NCBI GenBank assembly: GCA_002104905.1
Contig: MCFE01000464.1
Location: forward strand, 1 to 64,000
From: Basidiobolus meristosporus CBS 931.73
Taxonomy: Eukaryota; Basidiobolomycota; Basidiobolomycetes; Basidiobolales; Basidiobolaceae
Length of the DNA stretch: 64,000 bases
Direction: 5' to 3'
The translations under genes and the position numbers were made by a program. The notes beneath the pieces are model-generated. The model was not told where the DNA came from, did not search any database, and saw nothing but the letters and a program-made list of their open reading frames with translations. This document shows positions 23,551 to 34,896 of this stretch, piece after piece. Position 1 is the stretch's first letter. Each line of letters starts with the position of its first letter.

Positions 23551-25827
23551 ATGGATCTGAATCCCCCCAAAAGCCTTAAAAATCGAGAGCCTTCTCGACC
23601 TAACAATGCACCTGGAAGCGAGTCAACTGTGCAGCGTGCTGACTTCATAACATGCTCGGAGCCTTTTGTTGAAGGAGAGAACCTGGCTGGTTTAAAGTTG
23701 GAGCTGGGAAAGGTAGCTTAATTGCTGAGATTTGTTGGTTTTCTCAGCGAAGCGCTAACGAAAACTTCCAATCGTTGCAGCAAGACAACATCGACTATGA
23801 TCGCTTTTGCAACGGAGATATTGTTTCCGAATTACTTGACACAAAGGTCAGTCTTATGTAGCCACAGCTCAGTCCTGAGTTGTTTTTTAACCGCTTTTGG
23901 AGCACAGGGCCAACTAAACGATATCCCACGAGAGGTGTTTACTGCAGCCCGTTCGCGAGCTAACCCGTACGAAAGAATCGGGAAATCCATTTTTATTAAT
24001 AGAAGCGCGGTCAAGTTGGCTGCTATCGATGCTATGTTTGGATTGTCCGCAACGAAGCAAACGGTTGCGCCGAAAACTAATGTAAAACTTCATCCAGTCT
24101 TTCTCTTGGCTGCCTCTAACCAGCTGGCTTCTAGTTGTTTAAATTTGCCGACCTGTGTTCTGGCCCTGGTGGGTTTTCAGGTATTTCAAGAAACATGTTC
24201 TACCCGAGATGTGTGGCTGGGTTTCTTAAGCTGCTATCATTCTAGAATATCTTCTCTGGAGAAAGCATACGTGGGGTGAGAAAGCACATGGGTGGGGGCT
24301 GACACTGAAAGGAGACAAGGATTTTACGCTAGACCAATTCCACCCAGCTGCTTTAGCGCATCATTGCTTTACGCCGTGTTATGGTAATCGCAGCCCGACT
24401 TGAGCCACCATCTATATGGACTAATCGATCCCACAGGAGATATCTATCTTGAGGAGAACATAAGAAATTTTTCAAACACAGTCAGAGACGCCACTGAAGA
24501 TATCGGCGTGGACTTGGTTGTGGGCGATGGGGTACGTCTCGGTTGACAATAAGGGTTCTTGCAGCAACGTTCATTCTCTAATACACCCATTTCAGGGTAT
24601 GAGTGTTGAAGGTGAGGAAAACTCACAGGAAGGCTTGATGAAGCAACTCATCCTCTGCCAGATACTGTCTATGTTTACCGTATTGAGAAAAGGTTGGTCT
24701 TCAAAACTTTTGACTGGACATAGATTGTAGTTTGAGCTGACTTTGCGAGGAACTTAGGCGGTGATTTTGCGGTCAAAATCTTTGATGTCCTCACCCCGTT
24801 TACCGCAGGTCTAATGTACATCCTTTATCGCCAATTTGAGAAAGTGTGCATCTTGAAGCCACTGACCAGTCGTCCGGCCAATGCCGAAAGGTGAGCCAAT
24901 GATGTGGAGCTCATCTTGCACCCCAGCACTAAGCCACTTCGTAGGTTTATTGTCGCCATGAATTTGAAGGAGCGAAGCCCCAAAATTATCGACCACCTGT
25001 ACATGGTGAATAACAAGATCAATGAGTTGAAGCAAGGGGGAGCGGACCTTCAGGTGGTTGAAATCATCGATATGGATGTGATGGTAAAGGATGAGGCCTT
25101 TCTCGATTACTTGCAGACGACCAACATGAGAATCGCAATCAAACAAATCGAGGCCTTGAAGGACCTTCTAAAGTACATCAAAAACCCGGATCTTCGCTAC
25201 CCAAATCAAGAGCAGGTTAGAAGACAGTGTTTGCAGGAATGGAGACTGCCTGTAGATGAGCCTAGACGTGACCATCAGAGAAGGCAGAACGATCGTCGAA
25301 GAGATCATAGACCTTATCCCCGCCGACGCTACGATGACCATGACCATAGAGATCGGCATCGGCCGAGAGACCGCCCAAGAGACCGTGAAAGAGATAGAGA
25401 TCGTGAGCGCGAACGTGAGAGGGATCGTAGCAAACTCAAGGAAGAGGAGATTAGAAACAAGCATAAGAATAGTGTATACAGTACCATGAATTGGCAAAGT
25501 CGAGCCAGTGAACATGCTCTAAAGTAAGTTTCACCAGTTGTTTCATGTTAGACTGTATGCTAAAATGTAGCCAGGTCTCCTACGGATTCTAGCTTTGGCA
25601 CATCAAATTCATTTGGAGGCGGGGATTCCTTGGCCAGCCTGATGGCCGATTTCCTAGGCGATGGGCCAGCGGAACAGTTACTATCACCTACACCATTTGC
25701 CAGCCGCTCCAGCAACAAGCGCACGGCGGAAGCGTCTCTATCGCCCGAGAAGCGACAGAAATCCGAAAAATCCAACGAAGATGTGTTAACGTCATTGTTG
25801 AACACAATCAACTCGGACAAGTCGTAG
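23551..25827 (+). CDS. Cap-specific mRNA (nucleoside-2'-O-)methyltransferase, CMTR1-type
   Basis: Ten exons: 23551-23712, 23781-23846, 23908-24081, 24135-24180, 24246-24383, 24437-24531, 24596-24692, 24758-24890, 24945-25523, 25575-25827 (580 aa). It 2'-O-methylates the first transcribed nucleotide (cap1) in the nucleus. The FtsJ/RrmJ fold has the SAM motif '[15 protein letters not shown]' (140 onward, spanning an intron) and the K-D-K-E tetrad K102 ('GKSIFINR'), D226 ('VGDGG'), K266 ('AVKIFD') and E303 ('SRPANAER'). All four are present, so it should be active. It lacks the G-patch and WW domains of the human enzyme. Instead, residues ~411-472 form an Arg/Asp/Glu dipeptide-rich tail, followed by a Ser/Gly-rich end. 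ATG 23551 (AACATGG context) is the first usable start; a longer N-terminus cannot be excluded. Confidence 0.93.
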
Positions 25828-26346
25828 AGTTAATGATCGAGTTTATTGGTGTAAATTACTCGTTTGATATCCATGAGGATAATCGCATGTTCAGTTCTTT
25901 CTCTAGTTTTGGTTTGCCATGAGGTCGGGCCACCATACCGATAGCAGTTTCTTAATTCTTCTTGAAATCTGTTCATTTATACGTACTAATGATAAGCGTC
26001 TGTAAAGTAAAGCGACCAATTTCCGAATCTACCATGCTCGTAATGAATCGCCCACATAACGAGCACTTGTTGTATTGGAACGCCCCACTTGGTGCGATCT
26101 GTTGGCAGTTATATTTATATAAAGAAATGCATCTGCATATTCAAGGTGCGCTAGGGATGTGTTCGGTCAACGTGGGTAGACCGCTTCATGAAATAATTTA
26201 TATACAGAGTAAGAATGTGTACAAATGCAGCGAAATTGCTAATAAGCCTTCAGACCCAAGCTGGTTTACGTTCCCCGAGCTGCTAGGTAAGGAATATCGA
26301 TGAAAATGACTGACTTGGCTCGGGGGGGGGGGGTAAATATGATCAA
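25828..26346. other. Convergent 3' intergenic region with a poly-G tract
   Basis: 519 bp between convergent CMTR1 and TBC genes. A run of 12 G occupies 26322-26333, just beyond the TBC stop codon. No gene is seen. Confidence 0.5.
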
Positions 26347-28469
26347 TTAATGAAAGGCTCTTCGGAGATCGTCCCATTTCTTCTGCAGTTGCACTCGTTC
26401 GTTTTCAGACTCTGCATATTGCATTTTAGCGTCAATGAGACGTGCCTCAAGTTCTGAAAGCTGATCTTCCAGATTGGTATTCTGATCAGCAAGCTCGAGA
26501 TTTTTACGCGCCAAAAGCTCCATTTCCTGGCCAACAGATAGCTCCGCCTCCTTACGGGATCGCTCCAGCTGCTCCTTCAGCTGAGCAACTTCAAACTTAA
26601 GCGCTTCGTTCTCGTCTTGAAGTCGAGCGACATCGAGTTTACTTTGGACAAATTCGTTTGCCAATTCACAATGCTCCTCGTTTAACGTTTGTACGGTATG
26701 TTCGAGGGTTTTCACCCCGTCCTCTAGCCGCTTATTGTCGCTCTTCAGAGACGCGATGAGGAGCACTTCGGCTTGTTGTTTCTGGACCTCGGCTTGGTAA
26801 TCTCGAGAAAGGCGGTCTAGTCGCTTTGGTGTGATCTTTACATCGTATGCATCGTTGATCAGTTTATCGATCTTCCCATCGTATACATGATACAAATGAT
26901 GTTTGAGAAAATCGAGTAGAGTTTCAAACGGCATTTCAACCAGTCTATCCTGGTTCGCTTTCAGAAGGGCTATCGCGAACCGAAATAGGCTTTCTACTCC
27001 TTCGGCAAGTATGATGTCAAAGATACGGAACACCAGTGGAAGTGGGAATCTATAAGCAAACAGCGTCATAAACCACTGGGAAGCATACATCGATGATGTT
27101 ACACTTTCTGCCTTCATATGCTTGTGAAGGTTGGGCAGGTATTCCTCCAACAGATGATCGAATTGATAAAGTCGAAGGTGGAGGGTTTCCATTTGTGGAG
27201 TAAAGTGTCCACGAAGCCCGTAAGCTCTCATCAATCTTACCAAAACGCAGAATGCTTCCTCCTCAGGCATCTAAAGAAAACATTAATACTGGCTTCGAAA
27301 AATCCAAGTCGTTTTACGTGCTTACATGGAGGAGTAATGGTCCAACTACGAATGAAATCCCTTGGCAGTAGCCAACCTCGGTATCGTATAGCGAGAATGC
27401 CTTTACTACGTTGTACAGGCTTTCCTGACCGGCTCCGCCATTTTGGAAAAATGAGTGATTGGGAAATGTGCGCGACAAGTCACGAATGATCATTTTATCG
27501 AAGGGAGAGGTCTGCTCAAGAAGCTGGCTATACAGACTCTCAAGAGGCGAATCCTTGCTCTTGCTCATGAGCTGCCAAACAGGGCCTCGGAGGGAGGAAG
27601 GAATACCCCGCTGGATATTTTTCGATACCAGACGGCTCTGCTTGCGGGTCATGCCGGGATAATCGCTAATGAGCATTCCCCAGAATTCTAAATACAAAGT
27701 AAGTACCTAACGATGGTCAACAATCACAACTGATCTTCATACCCCAATTGATGTTCGCTTCAGCCTCCTCGTTGATCAAATCTTGGAAATGTATTACGGG
27801 GGACTGGAAAGCGGATTCTTTAGACTTCAGGTCAACTTCAGAGACTGTGTCCACGCCGATGAACGGACTATTGCCCAACAGGGAGAAGGGATCCGAAATT
27901 TGGTGAGAATCATAATCCTTGGGGGTAGTCAGAGGAGCATCGGAGCTGATGGAGCCCTCGCTCAAGCTGCTTTTACCAGAATCACGATTACTTGAGGTAT
28001 ATGGAACTGGTGTGATCTGGAGTGATTCACGTGATTCAAGTCTGTTACGGCCACTGCGAAGACTCAGGGCTGATGGCGCAACTTTGACTTCGTAACTGAA
28101 ATCCGACTCCTCGCTTGAGGGGAGTACCTCTGTTTGTGGTGCTTGGCTCACGGAACTCTGGTGGCCCAGGTACTCTTCTTTGTCTTCAATAACTTGGGCT
28201 AACGGAGTCATATCCATATGGTTGACGGAAGACTGTAGCATACTTTCCGCCAATGAGGAGCTACTCGTCAATGACGCGTTGTCGTGCAATGAATACTCAG
28301 TATCTGAATCCATCAAGCTATCTATTGCTTTAGAGTCCAGGACCTCGACTTGGCAAGTGGAAATTTTTTCAGTATTTTCAAGCGGCAAGGCTCCATTGTC
28401 AAAACCTATAGGGCCTTGGCTATAAACGCGAGAATATGCGTGGTCCTCGACAGATGGAATTGCAGTCAT
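26347..28469 (-). CDS. TBC-domain Rab GTPase-activating protein, Gyp5/EVI5-like
   Basis: Exons 28469-27743, 27687-27326 and 27270-26347 give 670 aa, with two 55-nt introns in phase. The first ~240 residues are acidic, Ser-rich and disordered. The TBC domain begins ~243 ('EFWGMLISDYPG', 'RGIPSSLRGPVWQLM'). It has the arginine finger in 'IIRDLSRTFP' (R315, IxxDxxR) and the glutamine finger in 'GYCQG' (Q351), so dual-finger catalysis is intact. The region 'FDIILAEGVESLFRFAIALL' completes the domain. The last ~170 residues are a continuous coiled coil, as in Gyp5 and EVI5, which act on Sec4/Ypt1 or Rab11/Rab35-type GTPases in Golgi-to-surface traffic. Substrate Rab is inferred from the family only. 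It shares its 3' side with CMTR1. Confidence 0.92.
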
Positions 28470-29055
28470 GTGAGCGACTTGTTATGTCTATGTAGATTAA
28501 GTGTCGAAGATGAATATCGTCTGGTTATAAAGACGATGTATGCAATGCTTATTAAGTGTCGAGTTGGATAAACCCAGTGAAATTATTATAAATCTAAGAA
28601 CAAAGGGATTGTTTGACAGGTACAGCACTTGAAGTGTGGACGAATTTTAGGAACTGACAAAGCTATCGGAAGCGACGCGGCGATGTATTATATTTGAGTG
28701 AAGAAATAGGAAACGGATATGCAGCCAAAACAGGATCCCTATGTCTATTTTGTAAACATTCTTCTGAGGTGGCGCCAGGCGAACATGCGTATTCATTGGA
28801 TGACGTTTATTTTTATGATTTTTTTTCCGTATGTGGTATACTTGCCGATTCCATATAGAGGTGAAACAAATTAAATTGACGAAAAATATCCTCAATCCGA
28901 ATTGTGGGTATATTTAAAATTCGCCTACCATTGAAATGGAAAGTGCACTTATGCGCGCATCTCGGGAAATACGATGCATTGTTCGGTCAGGGAGTCGAAT
29001 CGAGAAATATGAATATGGGGATCTCCGGTACAAGCAGCCAGCGAAGTATTTGGGG

Positions 29056-29185
29056 AACAGGTAGGACTCCGGTTACTTGGCCAATGGAATCCAACCTAGT
29101 GAAACATATATACGAAGCCCGTATTAAACTTGACTCAGAATATTGCTGGAGATTTTCATCTAATCACAGCACTGATAGTCTAGAT
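29056..29185 (+). repeat. Dispersed repeat, copy A
   Basis: Shares an ordered series of words with 31002-31135: ACAGGT-GACTC, GTTAC, CCAATGGAA, TATTAAACTT, CTCAGAAT-TTG and TTTCTC/TTTTC. Divergence is substantial. Identity of the element is unknown. Confidence 0.45.
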
Positions 29186-31001
29186 GTTGGGCAAAACAAA
29201 CCCATGAGCAACTTCGCCCCGTCGCCAACCTGGCGATATCTTTCAACCAGATTATTTCACTCCCAAACCGGCCTGGCTCATACGTAATGATCCCCCAAAA
29301 CAACCCAGGCTGAGATCTTGGCAGTTGAATGCTGTGCTGATGACTACATGACCATGGGCTTCAGGGTTACACCTCACAATTGGCGCTGGAGTCTCGCCCA
29401 TTATGAAATCCATATCAAGTTAGAGCGCTACCCATTGGCTTAAAACCATCCCGATGAAAGCTTATTAGCGCTCTATGATTTGAGTTATAAATAGGCAAGA
29501 TAGATGCGTGCCGAAACCAACAAGCGTACACTGATCTGCGCTGATAGTTATCGATAAATGTAGATCTCAATGTTATCAGTTATTTCACTTAAATGCAGAT
29601 CTCTCTGAGTATTGATCTGATTCCGCCGATATACTATCGAACACCATGCACCATCACGGGACACCAATCAAGCGCTAGTTTTGTCAGCAGGAGCCACTTG
29701 TAAATGAATTTAAGATGGCTCACCTGTTGAAGACACGTGTATATTTAATCTGAGTTGACCGTAAACAACCGCATACAAAACAAAGCAATCAAGTTTTATC
29801 TAGTTTAGAGGCTGTGCTGGGCTTTCCCATTGTTTTATGAAATGTTGAAGCTGGCTGTCTAGCTTTCACGGGATAGTGCAGGTAAATTGGTGTTATCACG
29901 GAGGATTTAATGCATCTCCAGCTCTGTTGATCGATGTTCTTCAATCCGTGATTGATGATGATGTTCACACCCTTCAACCTTTGTTTGATGGATGATTTGC
30001 AGATCGAGTGTGTGTTATTGTGGGTTCGTGGGGACAATCAGATCGCCATATCAATGTGGTTGTGTTGGGTGGCTTGGTCACGTATTCGGTTTAATCGAAA
30101 TAGCTTTGAAAGCTTTGATTGCACCAAATTCTCTTCGCCAATCTCTGGGCAAATCGCCAAATGGTTAAACACCTGTGGCAGCGCAGCTCAGCCAACCATA
30201 CTGGGTAACCCTGAATATACTGTATTGATTGGATTTCCATTATTTTATTCCCTTTGTATATACCTCTACTCGACTCTGGCTGATTACTTTTCCAACACAG
30301 AGTATAGGTGATAAGGGATGACCATATACTGTTCAACCAATCTAGTCCATAACCAAAAACATTTGGGGTGATTGCCTTTTTGATCGATGTAAATAAGTGA
30401 CGGTCGATTACGCGCAACATGGTGTCAATTTGACGGATGCAAATAATGGGGTGCTACTCATTCTGGTTTGGTTGATTTTCATACGGTAGATCTCACGACA
30501 GTAAGGCATCTCCAACAATGCTCCGAGCGGAGAGTGGTGAACATATTGTCTATATGGCCTGTTCTAGTGTGTGTCATGAAAATCGAATGGATATGAAGTG
30601 ATGTTCCAGTGTGCAAAAAGAGGTAGATATGATACGGATGCAGTGCCGGATGACGTGTTCCAGTACGCACAGAGTGATAAAGAGCCCCAAGCGGAGGAGA
30701 AGGTGCTTGCTAGGTTACGAAGCGACACTTCTTGAAAGGGTTTCAGGTTTTAACAGGATATGGTCATAGTTTTGTCTTGTCATATGGTGTTAGATTGGAA
30801 GAAGTAAGATTGCATGAATTTCTTGAGAAATAAGATAGAATACGAGGTGAATTGATGCTTATTTTTGATTTTTACAAGTGCGCCAGATATAACTGCAGAC
30901 TGTATTGTTAATACTGGGTATAGGGAACACCGGGTTGCTTGGTTTATATTAAAGAGATTGAAGATCGAGCTCTACTGCCAACATTCGCTACGATTTATGG
31001 T

Positions 31002-31135
31002 GGACAGGTCAGACTCTCGTTACACGACCAATGGAAATCAGCTCAGTAGGACTTGCACCCTATTAAACTTAGCTCAGAATGTTGTTGAGATTTCTCATTA
31101 ATTGCTGTTATTTAGTGCTAGTTCAGTCTAGCATA
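31002..31135 (+). repeat. Dispersed repeat, copy B
   Basis: Partner of 29056-29185 in the same orientation, about 1.95 kb apart. No coding function is visible. Confidence 0.45.
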
Positions 31136-31250
31136 CATAGTACTTGAAGGGTTATGGCTAGTATTGGCTGTATCGAACAATTGCTTTAAATGACTGTCAA
31201 ACCTGACTGAATATCCCCCTCATTGCTAGCGGTAAGAACTAAAAGCCGTT

Positions 31251-31799
31251 ATGATTATATGGTTACAACGCTGCTACCCACTATACGCATTATATAATTA
31301 TGCTGCCGACTTATATATATATCAGCGTACATCAACCGAGAAAGCAAGGGATGTGAAGAGTGTTCACTTGGATGGATTTGAAGGGGCTATATACTCGGGA
31401 TTCCTTCAGCTGAGGCTAGCAGTAGCCGTAGCCGGGTCCTTGAGCTTTCTAGAGAGCCGTATATCTGTACACTCTTTGGGCAGCACTACTGTCTGTGTTG
31501 TAGCCCTCAGAATTTCAAACATGGTTGGGAATGACCCCGAGGGTGTCTATGCCTATATATTCGGTTCCCCTCCAGTAAGAGATGGTGCTTTTGCAGAGTA
31601 TTTCAGTAATAGTTTTGGTGACAATTTCAGGTTGTTTTACAACTATGGCGATATTATCCCATGTATCACCAGCTGTATCTCCAACCGTGGAGAGGAGCTC
31701 GTAAGAAAGATGCTGATGCATTTATACGCAATTGTCACCACAAACAACGCAATTGAATCTCACAACACAATACGTGAAAAGGCTATCGCATTCTTCTAA
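31251..31799 (+). pseudogene. Class 3 lipase-like open frame, probably degenerate
   Basis: An uninterrupted 182-codon ATG frame shows the class 3 lipase order. 'EGAIYSGFL' resembles the substrate-entry motif. 'ISVHSLGS' stands at the nucleophile elbow, then 'YAYIFGSPPVRDGAFAEYF', then 'YNYGDIIPCI' at the catalytic Asp position. The elbow reads V-H-S-L-G instead of the family's G-H-S-L-G, there is no signal peptide, and the N-terminal ~100 residues of a normal lipase are absent. The nearby GTPase relic suggests a decaying stretch. It could be a divergent living paralogue, but truncation plus the elbow change make a relic more likely. Confidence 0.5.
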
Positions 31800-32422
31800 A
31801 GTCTGGGCTCTCCTGGGGGCTTTTACCACTTAGTGAATGCTAGAGTAATGTAGGCGGCTTGTGGTCCCTGGTTACGGATCCTAAATGCCTTGAGATCCCT
31901 AATATCAAGCTACTAAGTATACAAAAACACCACATAAATTCCCACTTCAACAGCCTTCAAAGTTGGTAACCTTCACACAACATTCCGAGGGAGAACAATG
32001 GCTTATGTAGCATGCGTCCAGATGGATCGTCCAGAATTTTGGACGTACTCCACTCCTCGTGGGGTACAACCAAGGTGAACAGCGTGCTGGTAAGGTCCGA
32101 TGAATATGTGGGAAATCAACGTATTCTCAAATCCGAAGTCTTTGGTTCCAACATACACAACGCGAAATTTTGGTTCAAGGGAGACGAAATGAAACCGGAG
32201 AACTATCTCCAGAAAAATCATGATGCCGTTATAAAAACGCGCGCGTGTCGGCCAAGTCCGATATACGGGAAGAGTCTTTGGGCTATACATCCATATTCGG
32301 AAGGGACACTAGATTCAAATATGTCGCCTTTGTTGAAGAGAGTAATAGAAGCCGAAACAAGTATGTGAGAAGTATGAGCCTAGGCGAGGTTTTAAATTTG
32401 GGCTTCGCTTATTCCTCATGTG

Positions 32423-33067
32423 ATGGCCTCGATCATGATCACGAGTTTGGAGAGACTAGGTGATTTATACGATGCCTATGTTCTGCATATCTCCAACCCC
32501 AATGCCACGAGCAACATCTTGAGCAAGCTGGACAAGCACGCCACTCTAACAGAGCAGAGTAACGATCAGGAATACATACCCAGTGGCCCCGAGCCAGCAC
32601 CGAAGGCAGAGGAAAAGTCGTACACCAAGTATCATGAGGCCAGATGGGACGTTAACAATGTGGAGTTGTCATACTTGCAGACAAATCTTACCAAGAATAT
32701 CACATTAGGATTGATGGGTTTTCTTACTTGCAACAAGATGTACTTAGCAAAAGAGAAGCTTTTGAAGGCGGTCAGATCAGTGAGCAAAGCAAGCGCTGTA
32801 ATGTCCGCAGCGGCCATGGCTATGAAAAAGATGCAAATGGCAATCCTGATAAAATCTGTGGTCTTTTACTATGTGGGTCGAGGCGTACCAGTCATGATTA
32901 TGTTGCTTATGTGCGATGTGTTGAAGTCAGCAAAGGAATTTTCAGGATCAGAAAGACAAGTTGTACCTGTGCAATGCGGAATACATAGCCAAATAGTTGG
33001 AAGCCTCGGTACATCTCGACTCGGACGTATAGCTAAATTTCTTGGAAATTTTGATGATAGTGTATGA
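32423..33067 (+). pseudogene. N-terminal domain of a large GTPase-type protein with stonustoxin-like (SNTX N-terminal) resemblance
   Basis: A 214-codon open frame contains 'LGDLYDA' near its start and a helical middle ('AVMSAAAMAMKKMQMAI'). It then has 'GRGVPVMIMLLM' and ends at a TGA just before the GTPase-like frame. The order of elements recalls the SNTX-type N-terminal domain that fungi often place ahead of a G domain. Upstream frames (32012-32460) look related but are out of frame. The resemblance is from memory and weak. Described only as a relic; no intact product is evident. Confidence 0.35.
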
Positions 33068-33088
33068 GATGCGTTAGGTGATAATCAA

Positions 33089-33687
33089 GTGTTATGGAGT
33101 GGTCATGATAGGAAAAAGAAGACCAGTAAAGGTAGCTTCCTGCAAAACCTGGGTTTTGATACTGGTGCGGCGGCCACCATATCTACGAAGTCTACAAAGG
33201 TTTTCAGGCCATTCAATAAGAGCAATTTCGTATTCCTGGACTTTCCAGGGCTCGGTGAGAGATCTGAGGTGATTCAAAGATCCATATTCTACAACACCAA
33301 TATGACCGGAGCTTGTATCATGATATTCTGACTGCGGTAGACAGTATGGAGTTCGCCGAGATGTTGGGGGATCATATGATCAACTACCGTAACAACTGCA
33401 GATACATAATATTTCTTAACAAAGCTTGGGCAAGCCTGAGGTTCAGCTTTTACTCAAGGCCAAGATTGACGAGTTAAAGCAAACCATTAATAATCTCAAC
33501 TGTGGGAAGCCGGCACATCTTGAGATATGTCCATCGTATTTCAAGGGGAGATTGGTTAAACAGGCGAACCCCCAAAAAATCAGAGTTAGAAACAAATGGA
33601 ATACTATGTGTGAAAAAGGCGATGGAAGAGGTGAAGACCACGTTGGACAAGTTGGGTATTGATTGTGACATATCAACACTCAATTAG
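33089..33687 (+). pseudogene. Broken large GTPase G domain (dynamin/AIG1-like)
   Basis: G-domain landmarks occur in order but in different frames. A P-loop position followed by 'GSFLQNLGF' has the expected GKS/T replaced. Switch II is 'FVFLDFPGLGE' (D-x-x-G) and G4 is 'IIFLNKA'. A helix 'VQLLLKAKIDELKQTI' and a later 'MEEVKTTLDKLGID' follow. A stop comes at 33329-33331 with a one-base shift. A second shift follows the NK motif at ~33425, and a third is needed to reach the final helix. It cannot encode a working GTPase. It probably continued from the upstream frame at 32423. Confidence 0.55.
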
Positions 33688-33689
33688 AA

Positions 33690-34281
33690 GTAGTTTCATG
33701 ATTTCCTGGCCTGCTATGCAGTAGTCAAGCAACAAACTCCAAAATGTACCTCCATTGTTGACTAAGGAAGATTTTGAGAGTTGCATACGAGTCCAAAGCT
33801 ACTAGTACAACGCTGTATATATCAAAGTAAGAGTAATGTCATGTATTCAAGGGGTAAACTATAAATAAGCTCGAGTATCAGTCTTCCATAACTTTGTGAC
33901 TGTGCTACAATTATCGATTATCTACTGTCATGATAAAGTCCGAATGTACGAAGAGATAGAACATATTAACAGACTGCTTTGTTCATTGTCCGCAAATGGT
34001 GTGAAGAGAAAATGCGCTGTCATGAATTCTTCAAGCAAATACGGGAAATCTTTCAGAATGTCCAAAAGCATGCTATTGATAGGATTTCGGAAATGGATTT
34101 CATAAACTGATCGAAATTGTGAAGCATCTCAATGATATATCCAAAATTTTGCAGTTTATCTTTTTTGGTTGAGAAGCCACCTAAGGATCAAAATTTCGGA
34201 GTTCGATGGAAAATTTTGTTGAAATACAAGTGTGGTTTGACCTCTTCGTATTGACTGTAGCTTCCAACTACTCTTTGCACA
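33690..34281. other. Intergenic / MIX23 promoter
   Basis: About 590 bp with no convincing ORF; short frames near 33896-34105 match nothing. Confidence 0.4.
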
Positions 34282-34896
34282 ATGGCTGAAGAACAAACTT
34301 TGAATCCCAATCTTTGCTACAATCTTACTTATTTCAAAGGTACGTATGGAATATGTGTATGCCCGGCGGATTCTCCACTTACAGGTTGCTTTTGTTAGAT
34401 CTGATGAAGGGTCTTCGTAAGATTGATGACAACATCATGCTTCAGATGAATACCACCAACATCCACTCTGAGGATTCATGCGCCACTTTCTTCGGCCAGC
34501 TTTCCGAGGCCTATAAGAAGCGGGAGCATACCATTCAGTATTGTTTGAAGGTATATTTCAAAGAAGCTCGTAACCAGATTGCGTTTTAGTAACTTGGCCT
34601 AGGTTATGGACGAAGAGCTGGCTATGAAGCAAAAGGAATTGCACGATGACCCTGATGACTATGACGTTCGTGATAGTATTTATACTACAGAATCTCAGGT
34701 ATTGAGGCGAATTTTTGACGAGCAGTCTGTATAACCAACCATTTCTAACTTGTATATTCAAAAGCGCCGTATGATCCACAACGAGCTGGTGGTCGAGGAT
34801 ATTGTCCGTGATCGTAGTCTTAAGGTTTTCCGTGAAAAGTGCAGATCCCACCGTATTCCCAAGGAATTCAAGAAATTCCTGAAGAGAGAAATCTGA
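34282..34896 (+). CDS. MIX23: Mitochondrial protein-import stress factor Mix23 (CCDC58 family)
   Basis: Exons 34282-34343, 34385-34550, 34603-34698 and 34765-34896 give 151 aa, the size of human CCDC58/MIX23. Family features are 'LMKGLRKIDDNIMLQMNTT', the pair of cysteines spaced by 20 residues ('SCATFF...IQYCLK'), and the C-terminal 'NELVVEDIVRDRSLKVFREK'. In yeast, Mix23 sits in the intermembrane space and supports import when TIM23 is limiting. The first intron is only 41 nt; the stronger-looking donor at 34340 would give a stop, so the donor at 34344 is used. Exons 2-4 are secure, the exon 1 junction less so. Confidence 0.85.

Larger units (their letters stand above)
28470..31250. other. 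2.8-kb gene-free interval with a duplicated non-coding segment
   Basis: Open frames at 28904-29287, 29952-30311 and elsewhere have no recognisable content. Two diverged copies of a ~130-bp sequence lie at 29056-29185 and 31002-31135 (listed separately). Confidence 0.5.

Noticed and set aside
28904-29287. 127-codon plus-strand frame
   Set aside because: Half of it lies in a dispersed non-coding repeat whose other copy at 31002 is not open.
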